A DNA stretch of 33,797 nt, from the NCBI RefSeq assembly GCF_025964975.1, contig NZ_JAOPXV010000002.1:1-33797 (forward strand), read 5' to 3'. The notes below the pieces were generated by a model. It worked only from the letters and a program-made list of their open reading frames with translations, searched no databases and had not been told where the DNA came from. Below are positions 26,127 through 33,797 of this stretch, one piece after another. The position numbers and the translations under genes are program-made. The stretch is from Nocardioides sp. (GTDB taxonomy: Bacteria; Actinomycetota; Actinomycetes; Propionibacteriales; Nocardioidaceae). Within the stretch, counting starts at the first letter, position 1. The number at the start of each line of letters is the position of its first letter.

Positions 26127-27781
26127 GTGATCTTCCTGTCCTCTCGATCCTGATCGCCATCCCCTTGGTGGGGGCGATCGTGACGGCCTTCTTGCCGGCG
26201 CACCTCGCGCGGCTGGCCGGGCTCGTCTTCGCCGGGCTCACGCTGGCGTGGGGCGCCATCGCCGCCGTCACCTCCTATTCCCTCGACGGCGGGATGCAGC
26301 TCACCGAGACCCACGCCTGGATCGAGGCCCTCGGCGTGCACTACGCCCTCGGTGTCGACGGTCTGGGCCTGCTGATGGTGCTGCTCACAGCCGTGCTGGT
26401 CCCGGTCGTGCTGGTCGCCTCGTGGCACGAGGCCGACGAGCTGGGCAACAGCGGCAGCCGGACCTTCGTGGCCTGGGTGCTCGCGCTCGAGGCGATGTCG
26501 TTGGCCGTCTTCTCGGCCACGGACGTCTTCCTGTTCTACGTGGTCTTCGAGGCCACCCTCATCCCGGCCTACTTCCTCATCGGTGGCTTCGGCCGCATCG
26601 GCCGCGGACGGGCGGCGACGAAGTTCCTCATCTACCAGCTCGCGGGCGGGCTGATCATGCTCGGCTCGGTGATCGGGCTCTACGTCGTGTCCGCCAACAG
26701 CGGCAACCCGTCGTTCCTGCTGTCCGACCTCGCGGCGCTCGACATCGACCCGATCACCCAGCGCTGGCTCTTCGTCGGGTTCTTCATCGCCTTCGCGATC
26801 AAGGCACCGATGTTCCCCGTGCACACCTGGCTGGCCGACACGACGGAGAAGGCCACCACCGGGACCTCGGTCCTGCTGGTCTGCGTGCTCGACAAGATCG
26901 GCACCTTCGGCATGTTGCGCTTCTGCCTCGGGCTGCTGCCGGACGCCTCGCAGTGGGCCACGCCCGTCGTCGTGGTCCTCGCCCTCATCTCCATCGTGTA
27001 CGGCGCACTGGTGGCCATCGGCCAGGACGACCTGCTGCGCCTGATCGGCCTGACGTCGCTGTCCCACTTCGGGTTCATCGTGCTGGGGATCTTCGTCTTC
27101 TCCAGCCAGGGCCTGTCCGGCTCGATCCTCTACATGGTCAACCACGGCATCGGCACCGCCGCGCTCTTCCTGGCGGCGGGCTACCTCGTCCGTCGCCGCG
27201 GCACCGCCTCGATCCGGCTCATGGGCGGCGGGATGGAGAAGGTCGCGCCAGTGCTTGCCGGGGCGTTCCTGATCTCCGCCCTCGCCGCGGCCGGTCTGCC
27301 CGGGCTCTCGCCGTTCGTCTCGGAGATGCTCGTGATCATCGCGGCCTTCGACCACGCGTGGTGGGCCGGCGCGATCGCGGTCACGGCCATCGTGCTGGCG
27401 GCGATCTACGCGCTGTGGATGTACCAGCGCGCGATGACCGGTCCCGGTGCCGTCGACCTCGTCGATGCCCACACGGACGCTCAGCCCGTGACCGTCGGCG
27501 CCGCCGGCGGTACGGGCTCCGGATCCCACCCCGCCGTCCCGGGTGTAGGGACGGGATCGCGCTCCGCCGTACCAACCACGAGCATGCGCGACCTCGACGC
27601 CCGCGAGGTGGGGACGCTGGCGCCGCTGCTGCTCGCGCTGGTGCTCCTCGGCTTCTTCCCCATGCCGCTGCTCGACGTCATCAATCCACACGTCGCCGAC
27701 CTGATGAGCGACGTCGGCGTCTCTGACGCGGAGCCACAGGTCAGCGGCTCGCACAGCTCGCAGGGAGACACCGATGAATGA
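26123..27781 (+). CDS. nuoM: NADH-quinone oxidoreductase subunit M
   Basis: 552 aa, antiporter-like proton pump. FEATLIPAYFLIGGFG has the TM5 glutamate; AIKAPMFPVHTWLADTT carries the lysine and broken-helix segment. Between TM13 (YALWMYQRAMTGP) and TM14 (REVGTLAPLLLALVLLGFF) lies an extra Gly/Ser/Pro-rich stretch of about 40 residues, including GTGSGSHPAVPGVGTGSRS, encoded by a palindrome. ATG 26123 matches the family start MSDLPVLSILIAIP; a GTG at 26084 in the same frame is an alternative. It lacks a strong ribosome site of its own and probably relies on coupling. Overlaps nuoN by 8 nt. Confidence 0.95.
   Translation: MSDLPVLSILIAIPLVGAIVTAFLPAHLARLAGLVFAGLTLAWGAIAAVTSYSLDGGMQLTETHAWIEALGVHYALGVDGLGLLMVLLTAVLVPVVLVASWHEADELGNSGSRTFVAWVLALEAMSLAVFSATDVFLFYVVFEATLIPAYFLIGGFGRIGRGRAATKFLIYQLAGGLIMLGSVIGLYVVSANSGNPSFLLSDLAALDIDPITQRWLFVGFFIAFAIKAPMFPVHTWLADTTEKATTGTSVLLVCVLDKIGTFGMLRFCLGLLPDASQWATPVVVVLALISIVYGALVAIGQDDLLRLIGLTSLSHFGFIVLGIFVFSSQGLSGSILYMVNHGIGTAALFLAAGYLVRRRGTASIRLMGGGMEKVAPVLAGAFLISALAAAGLPGLSPFVSEMLVIIAAFDHAWWAGAIAVTAIVLAAIYALWMYQRAMTGPGAVDLVDAHTDAQPVTVGAAGGTGSGSHPAVPGVGTGSRSAVPTTSMRDLDAREVGTLAPLLLALVLLGFFPMPLLDVINPHVADLMSDVGVSDAEPQVSGSHSSQGDTDE
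27509..27573. repeat. 65-bp nested palindrome inside nuoM
   Basis: Nested stems: GGTACGG (27509-27515) with CCGTACC (27567-27573), GATCCC (27522-27527) with GGGATC (27553-27558), and CCGTCCC (27534-27540) with GGGACGG (27548-27554). The last two share two bases, so they are alternative or slightly staggered. It is translated as GGTGSGSHPAVPGVGTGSRS-AVP in a loop between the last two helices, in a region where NuoM lengths vary. Confidence 0.75.
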
Positions 27782-29366
27782 GTTCGTGAAGCCAGTCGTC
27801 GACTACTTCGAGCTCCTGCCCCTGCTCATCGTCTCGGGCGTCGCGTGCCTCGGAGTCGTGATCGAGGCGTTCGCCCCCCGTCGGATGCGCTACCTCGCCC
27901 AGGTCGTCCTGGCGCTGGCCGGCCTCTCGGTGGCCCTGGTCGTCGTCGTGCTCATCGCCCGCGACGCGAAGGTCTACGCCGACGGTGCCGCTCGCGGGAT
28001 CCTCTCGGTGGGCGGCACGATCGCCGTCGACGGGCCGACGCTGTTCCTGTGGGGTCTCATCCTCGTGCTGGCCCTCGCCGGCGTCCTGCTGTTCGCGGAG
28101 CGGCACCTCGGCGGGGGAGTCTCCGCCTTCGCCGGCCAGGCGGCCGCGCTGCCCGGGACGGAGGCCGAGCGGGAGGCGTCGACCAGCGGGCTCGACCACA
28201 CCGAGGTCTACCCGTTGCTGATGTTCGCCGTCTTCGGCATGCTGCTCTTCCCGTCCGCCAACGACCTGCTCACGATGTTCGTCGGCCTCGAGGTGTTGTC
28301 GCTGCCGCTCTACCTGCTCTGCGGGCTCGCACGCCGCCGACGCCTGCTGAGCCAGGAGGCCGCGCTCAAGTACTTCCTGCTCGGCGCCTTCTCGTCCGGC
28401 TTCTTCCTGTACGGCGTCGCGCTGGTCTACGGCTACGCCGGCTCGATGAACTTCGCCGCGATCAACGAGGCCGTCCGCAACGACGCGGGCAACTCGGCAC
28501 TGCTGCTCATCGGCATCGGGCTGATCTCGGTCGGACTTTTCTTCAAGGTCGGCGCCGCGCCGTTCCACGCGTGGACCCCGGATGTCTACCAGGGCGCCCC
28601 GACCCCGGTCACGGCCTTCATGGCCGCCGCCACCAAGGTCGCCGCCTTCGGTGCGATCCTGCGCCTGTTCTACGTCGCCTTCGGTTCCGATCGCTGGTCG
28701 TGGCAGCCGATGATGTGGGTGATCGCGATCCTGACGATGCTCGTCGGGGCGATCCTGGCGATCACCCAGACCGACGTGAAGCGCCTCCTGGCCTACTCCT
28801 CGGTCGCCCACACCGGCTTCATCCTGACCGGCGTGCTCGGCATCCAGGCCACCTCCGACCTGGCGCCCGGCGAGGTCACCGCTCTCCAGGCGGTGCTGTT
28901 CTACCTCGCGACGTACGGCTTCGCCACCTTGGGCGCCTTCGCGGTCGTCGGGCTCGTGCGCGACTCCGGTGGCGAGGTGACCGCTCTCGATCGGTGGGCC
29001 GGCCTCGGCAAGGAGTCGCCGGTGGTCGCCGGTGTCTTCGCGTTCTTCCTGCTCGCGATGGCCGGGATCCCGCTCACCTCCGGCTTCGTCGGCAAGCTCG
29101 CGGTCTTCTCCGTCGCGCTGGCCGCGGGCGCCTGGCCCGTCGTCGCGGTGGCGATCATCGCCAGCATCATCGCGGCGTTCCTCTACATCCGGGTGATCAA
29201 GGCGATGTACTTCGACGACCCGATCGGCGACGGCCCCACCGTGGTCTTCCCGTCGGTGCTGACCGCGACGACCATCGCCCTGGGCGCGGCCGTCACGCTG
29301 ATGTTGGGCGTCCTGCCGGGGCCGCTACTCGACCTTGCCGGGCTTGCTGGACAATTCCTCAGGTGA
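27774..29366 (+). CDS. nuoN: NADH-quinone oxidoreductase subunit N
   Basis: 530 aa, third antiporter-like pump. FVGLEVLSLPLYLL (glutamate), AALKYFLLGAFSSGFFLYG (lysine), KVGAAPFHAWTPDVYQGAPT and LLAYSSVAHTGF are intact. ATG 27774 overlaps nuoM's last 8 nt. A hydrophilic segment of about 40 residues (near 117-145) follows the third helix. The stop overlaps the next gene as GTGA, so the polyprenyl synthase is part of the same translational unit. Confidence 0.96.
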   Translation: MNEFVKPVVDYFELLPLLIVSGVACLGVVIEAFAPRRMRYLAQVVLALAGLSVALVVVVLIARDAKVYADGAARGILSVGGTIAVDGPTLFLWGLILVLALAGVLLFAERHLGGGVSAFAGQAAALPGTEAEREASTSGLDHTEVYPLLMFAVFGMLLFPSANDLLTMFVGLEVLSLPLYLLCGLARRRRLLSQEAALKYFLLGAFSSGFFLYGVALVYGYAGSMNFAAINEAVRNDAGNSALLLIGIGLISVGLFFKVGAAPFHAWTPDVYQGAPTPVTAFMAAATKVAAFGAILRLFYVAFGSDRWSWQPMMWVIAILTMLVGAILAITQTDVKRLLAYSSVAHTGFILTGVLGIQATSDLAPGEVTALQAVLFYLATYGFATLGAFAVVGLVRDSGGEVTALDRWAGLGKESPVVAGVFAFFLLAMAGIPLTSGFVGKLAVFSVALAAGAWPVVAVAIIASIIAAFLYIRVIKAMYFDDPIGDGPTVVFPSVLTATTIALGAAVTLMLGVLPGPLLDLAGLAGQFLR

Positions 29367-30370
29367 CCACCTCGTCCGCCCTGTCGCTGGCGCTCCCCGT
29401 CGATGATGAGGAGTTGGCGCAGCGTCTCGCCGAACGCCTCCGCACCGTCGAGGTGATGCTCTCGGGCCACTGCCAGGCCCGCACGGAGTTCGTGTCGCGT
29501 GCGGCCGAGCACCTGATGGCATCGGGCGGCAAGCGCTTCCGTCCCCTGCTGGTCCTGCTCGCCGCCGAGACCGGGCCGACGCCCGCGGCCGACGAGGTGC
29601 TGACCGCCGCCTGCGTCGTCGAGCTGACCCACGTGGCGTCGCTCTACCACGACGACGTGATGGACGAGGCCGACCTGCGACGCGGAGGTGACACCGCCAA
29701 CGCCCGCTGGGACAACCACGTCGCGATCCTGACCGGCGACTTCCTCTTCGGGCGCTCCTCCGAGCTGACCGCCGACCTGGGGCCGGACGCGGTCCGCATC
29801 CAGGCGCAGACCTTCACCCGTCTTGTCGAGGGGCAGATCCTTGAGACGGTCGAGCCGGGGGCGGGGGAGGACCCGTTGGAGCACTACCTCGAAGTCGTGG
29901 CCGGCAAGACCGGGTCGTTGATCTCCACCTCGGCCCGCTACGGCGCGATGTTCGGCGGTGCGTCGATCGAGGTGCAGGAGGCGCTCACGGCGTACGGCGA
30001 GATTGTGGGCTCCGCCTTCCAGCTCTCCGACGACATCCTCGACATCGCCTCGGCGTCCGAGGAGTCCGGCAAGACCCCCGGCACCGACCTCCGCGAGGGT
30101 GTCCCGACCCTCCCGGTCCTGATGGCGCTGGCGTCGACGGACCCGGCCGACGCCCGGTTGCTCGAGCTCCTCGCTGCCGACCTGACCGACGACGACCTCC
30201 ACGCAGAGGCCCTCGACCTCCTGCGCAAGCACCCGGCGATGGACCAGGCCCGCAGCTACGTCCTGGCCCAGACCGAGACGGCGAAGGCGTTGCTCAGCGT
30301 CCTGGAGCCCGGCTCGGTCCGCACCGCCCTCGAGGCGTTCGCGGACGTCGTGGCCACCCGCTCGACCTGA
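29363..30370 (+). CDS. Polyprenyl diphosphate synthase
   Basis: 335 aa all-trans prenyltransferase that extends farnesyl or geranylgeranyl diphosphate with isopentenyl diphosphate. GGKRFRP (55-61), the first aspartate motif DDVMD (97-101) and the second, DDILD (223-227), are complete. A small Ala at the fifth position before the first motif (A92) is typical of long-chain enzymes. GrcC/IspB-like. GTG 29363 overlaps nuoN's stop, so it is coexpressed with complex I; its likely product is the tail of menaquinone, the complex's acceptor. The longer open frame upstream is a shadow of nuoN. Confidence 0.92.
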   Translation: MTTSSALSLALPVDDEELAQRLAERLRTVEVMLSGHCQARTEFVSRAAEHLMASGGKRFRPLLVLLAAETGPTPAADEVLTAACVVELTHVASLYHDDVMDEADLRRGGDTANARWDNHVAILTGDFLFGRSSELTADLGPDAVRIQAQTFTRLVEGQILETVEPGAGEDPLEHYLEVVAGKTGSLISTSARYGAMFGGASIEVQEALTAYGEIVGSAFQLSDDILDIASASEESGKTPGTDLREGVPTLPVLMALASTDPADARLLELLAADLTDDDLHAEALDLLRKHPAMDQARSYVLAQTETAKALLSVLEPGSVRTALEAFADVVATRST

Positions 30371-30381
30371 GGATTCCCGAC

Positions 30382-31290
30382 TCAGCAGGCACTGGCCTCG
30401 GTCACCAGCCGCAGCTGTTGGCGCCGGTGGTTGATGGTCTCCAGCGTGAAGAGGACCAGCGCGATCCACACCAGGCCGAACCCGATCCAACGCCCGGTCG
30501 GCATGTCCTCGCGGAAGACCAGCACGCCGAGCGCGAACTGGATCACGGGCGCGAGGTACTGCAGGAGCCCGAGGGCCACGAGGGGCACCCGGTTGGCGGC
30601 CGCCCCGAAGCAGATCAGCGGGATGGCCGTGACGACGCCCGCAGTCGTGATGAGCAGGGCGTGGCCCACCCCGTTGGCGCCGAAGCTGGCGGCACCTGTG
30701 ACTGTCAGCCAGACGACGTACACCACGGCGACTGGCGCCAGCACCAGGGTCTCGACCGTCAGGCTCTCGACCGCTCCGACGCCCGCCTGCTTCTTGGTCA
30801 GCCCGTAGGTGCCGAAGCTGACGGCCAGCGCGAGCGCCAGCCACGGCGGACGTCCGTAGTCGACGGTGAGTACGACCACGGCACCGCCGGCCATCGCCAG
30901 CGCGACCCACTGGAGTCGTCGGAGCCGCTCACCGAGCACGAACACGCCCATCAGGACGGTCACCAGGGGGTTGATGAAGTAGCCGAGCGACGTCTCCACC
31001 ACGCGCTCGTTGTTGACGCCCCAGATGTAGGCGCCCCAGTTGAGGGAGATGACCACCGCGGCGACGCTCAGCAACGTCATGGCCCGGCGATCCCGCACGA
31101 CGGCCAGCAGTTCGGGCGTACGCCGCATGGCTGCGACCAGGATGGCCATCGTCAGCGCCGACCACACGATCCGGTGGGCCAGGATCTCGACGGCACCGGC
31201 CGGCTCGAGCAGTGGCCAGTAGAGAGGGAACAGGCCCCACATCGCGTAGGCCGCCGTGCCGAAGAGCAGCCCACGACGCAGATCCGGCAC
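30382..31290 (-). CDS. rarD: EamA-family transporter RarD
   Basis: 302 aa, about ten helices, two EamA repeats. The opening GLLFGTAAYAMWGLFPLYW and the EILAHRIVWS segment are characteristic of RarD, a drug/metabolite superfamily permease named from chloramphenicol sensitivity; its substrate is not established. Convergent with the polyprenyl synthase (11 bp apart). The start GTG 31290 has no ribosome site, and TAGACT lies 7 nt upstream, so it is probably leaderless. Confidence 0.92.
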   Translation of the reverse strand: MPDLRRGLLFGTAAYAMWGLFPLYWPLLEPAGAVEILAHRIVWSALTMAILVAAMRRTPELLAVVRDRRAMTLLSVAAVVISLNWGAYIWGVNNERVVETSLGYFINPLVTVLMGVFVLGERLRRLQWVALAMAGGAVVVLTVDYGRPPWLALALAVSFGTYGLTKKQAGVGAVESLTVETLVLAPVAVVYVVWLTVTGAASFGANGVGHALLITTAGVVTAIPLICFGAAANRVPLVALGLLQYLAPVIQFALGVLVFREDMPTGRWIGFGLVWIALVLFTLETINHRRQQLRLVTEASAC

Positions 31291-31297
31291 GAGGGTC

Positions 31298-31324
31298 AGT
31301 CTAGTCGGGCGGGTGGCCTAGGCT
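31298..31324. promoter_or_regulatory. Divergent -10 elements for rarD and the small secreted gene
   Basis: On the minus strand TAGACT (31303-31298) sits 7 nt before rarD's GTG. On the plus strand TAGGCT (31319-31324) would start transcription near 31331, 29 nt before ATG 31360. The two promoters must overlap, so each -35 lies over the other's -10 area. Both -35 boxes are weak. Confidence 0.45.
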
Positions 31325-31359
31325 TCCAGGCGTATCAGTCCACATCTCGAGGGGGACCC

Positions 31360-31779
31360 ATGTCCATCATTCGTACCGTCATCGCCGGCCTGCTGGCCGC
31401 GCTCCTGGGCATCGGCGTCGCCGCCGCTCCGGCCCAGGCCGACCAGGCCCTGCCGAAACGCACCATCACCGAGCAGCCGCCCGCGGACCACCAGATCAAC
31501 TTCAACACCTTCAAGCTCAAGGGCACGATCACCGAGGTCCAGGCCGACGGCGTGACCTACCTCGCGTATGCCGAGAAGACGGTGCAGCTGCAGAAGAAGG
31601 CGTGCGCCAAGGGCTGCTCGTGGAAGACGGTCAAGAAGTTCAAGACCGACGAGGCCGGCAAGTACAAGACCAACATCTTCGCCCCGCGCGAGGGCGTGTG
31701 GAAGTGGCGGGTGAAGGTCAAGGCGTCCAACGGCTATGGCACCACCAAGGGAACGGCCTGGGCCACCGGTTTCAATTAG
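31360..31779 (+). CDS. Small secreted Lys/Thr-rich protein
   Basis: 139 aa. A clean signal peptide (SIIRTVIAGLLAALLGIGV, cleaved near APAQA) is followed by about 112 residues of alternating polar and aromatic strands rich in Lys, with one close Cys pair (KKACAKGCSWKTVKKF) likely forming a disulfide, and KWRVKVKASNGYGTT near the end. The mature part looks like a single Ig-type beta domain. GAGGGGGA precedes ATG 31360 by 4 nt. Conserved family not identified; function unknown. Its stop is 3 bp from that of korB. Confidence 0.85.
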   Translation: MSIIRTVIAGLLAALLGIGVAAAPAQADQALPKRTITEQPPADHQINFNTFKLKGTITEVQADGVTYLAYAEKTVQLQKKACAKGCSWKTVKKFKTDEAGKYKTNIFAPREGVWKWRVKVKASNGYGTTKGTAWATGFN

Positions 31780-31782
31780 GCC

Positions 31783-32885
31783 TCAGACGACCGTCCAGGT
31801 GTCGCCGCCACCGATGAGCGCACCGAGGCGGTCGCTGGGGGAGTCGTCGGACCCGCCCCGGGCGGTGACGATCTGGGCGCGAGCCTGGTCGTCGTAGGTG
31901 GCGCGTTCGACCTGGCGGAAGATGCCGATCGGTGACTGGTTGAGATAGCCCGAGTCGGTGAGCCTGCTGATGGCGAAGGCCGTCGACGGGTCCGGGTTGT
32001 GCGCGTCGTGGACGAGGATGTCATCCTCGTCCACCTCACGTGCCGCGACGGTTCTGATGGTGCCCGTGACGTTGTCACGGACCAGGGCCCTGCTGCCGCG
32101 ACCCTCGTCGTCGAGGGCGCCGAAGCGGACCTGCTGACCGTGGACCAGCGGAATGATCGCGTCGGCCTTGGTATCGGGGCTCTTGATCGCGTCGAAGGCC
32201 CCGTCGTTGAAGATCGGGCAGTTCTGGTAGATCTCCACCAACGACGTGCCGCGGTGGGCGGCGGCAGCGGCGAGCACGTGGGTGAGGTGCTTGCGGTCGG
32301 AGTCGATGGTGCGCGCCACGAAGGTCGCCTCGGCGCCCAGCGCCAGGGACACGGGGTTGAAGGGGTGGTCCAGCGACCCCATCGGCGTCGACTTGGTCAC
32401 CTTGCCGGTCTCGGAGGTCGGGGAGTACTGGCCCTTGGTGAGCCCGTAGATGCGGTTGTTGAAGAGCAGGATCGTCATGTTGACGTTGCGGCGCAGGGCG
32501 TGGATCAGGTGGTTGCCACCGATCGAGAGTGCGTCGCCGTCGCCGGTGACCACCCACACCGAGAGGTCCTCGCGAGCCGTGGCGATCCCGGTGGCGATCG
32601 TCGGGGCCCGCCCGTGGATGGAGTGCATCCCGTAGGTGTCGAGGTAGTAGGGGAAGCGGGAGGAGCAGCCGATCCCGGAGACGAAGACGATGTTCTCGCG
32701 TCGGAGCCCCAGGTCGGGCAGGAAGGACTGGACCGCCTTGAGCACGGCGTAGTCGCCGCAGCCGGGGCACCAGCGGACCTCCTGGTCGGAGGTGAAGTCC
32801 TTGCCGGTCTGCGGCTGGTCGTCCTCTCGGACCGTGGGGACTCCTTCGGTGCCGGAGCGAAGAGTGGGCAGGCCGAGCTCGGTGG

Positions 32886-32889
<4 letters not shown>
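31783..32889 (-). CDS. korB: 2-oxoacid:ferredoxin oxidoreductase subunit beta
   Basis: 368 aa TPP-binding subunit that, with KorA, oxidatively decarboxylates a 2-oxoacid (probably 2-oxoglutarate) to acyl-CoA, reducing ferredoxin. WCPGCGD (Cys 41, 44) and GIGCSSR (Cys 75), with Cys in YQNCPIF, hold the [4Fe-4S] cluster; GDGDALSIGGNH (from 116) binds TPP-Mg; NNRIYGLTKGQYSPTS is typical of KorB. GTG 32889 overlaps korA's stop as GTGA. The open frame reaching further upstream is a shadow of korA. Confidence 0.94.

Positions 32890-33797
<908 letters not shown>

Noticed and set aside
27845..29362. Upstream extension of the polyprenyl synthase frame (841 codons in total)
   Set aside because: The extension is a shadow of nuoN; the family N-terminus begins at GTG 29363.
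30367..30385. CTGAG/CTCAG hairpin between polyprenyl synthase and rarD
   Set aside because: Only 5 bp of stem and no T-tract; too weak to call a terminator although the position is suitable.

Overview
This is high-GC DNA with actinobacterial traits: frequent GTG starts, 1-8 nt stop/start overlaps, several apparently leaderless genes, and a complete 14-subunit nuo operon followed by a polyprenyl diphosphate synthase and a 2-oxoacid:ferredoxin oxidoreductase pair. Protein wording and gene order fit a Nocardioides-like member of the Propionibacteriales. That placement is an inference from recognition, not from a search.

Layout. Bases 1-3152 hold an MMPL-family exporter (minus) and a divergent TetR regulator (plus), sharing a palindrome-rich control region. 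Bases 3153-12953 are accessory: a large secreted Ig-like repeat protein; a suspected deletion scar at about 7200 that appears to have cut the 5' ends off two divergent genes; an MFS exporter; a VOC-family protein; a group II PLP decarboxylase; a collagen-like BclB-type surface protein broken by two compensating single-base frameshifts; and a FabG-like reductase preceded by a strong hairpin. Bases 13042-29366 are the nuo operon (nuoA-N) behind one good promoter, encoding proton-pumping NADH:menaquinone oxidoreductase. A polyprenyl diphosphate synthase, probably for the menaquinone tail, is translationally coupled to nuoN. Then come rarD (minus), a small secreted protein (plus), and korB-korA (minus, korA cut by the window edge).

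The most unusual signal is inside nuo. Structured GAGCGA-rich elements sit exactly at the TGA stop codons of nuoA, nuoB, nuoD and nuoL, and a further palindrome lies in frame within nuoM. Two related copies add about 19 codons to the N-termini of NuoC and NuoE, and their terminal stems differ by a compensatory base-pair change. The nuoL/nuoM copy encodes a 27-codon bridging ORF with ATGA overlaps at both ends. Together they resemble a family of small palindromic elements that inserts at stop/start junctions and is tolerated or translated, comparable in concept to Rickettsia palindromic elements. NuoG also lacks all four ligands of the N7 iron-sulfur cluster.

No tRNA, rRNA, CRISPR array, transposase or phage gene was seen.
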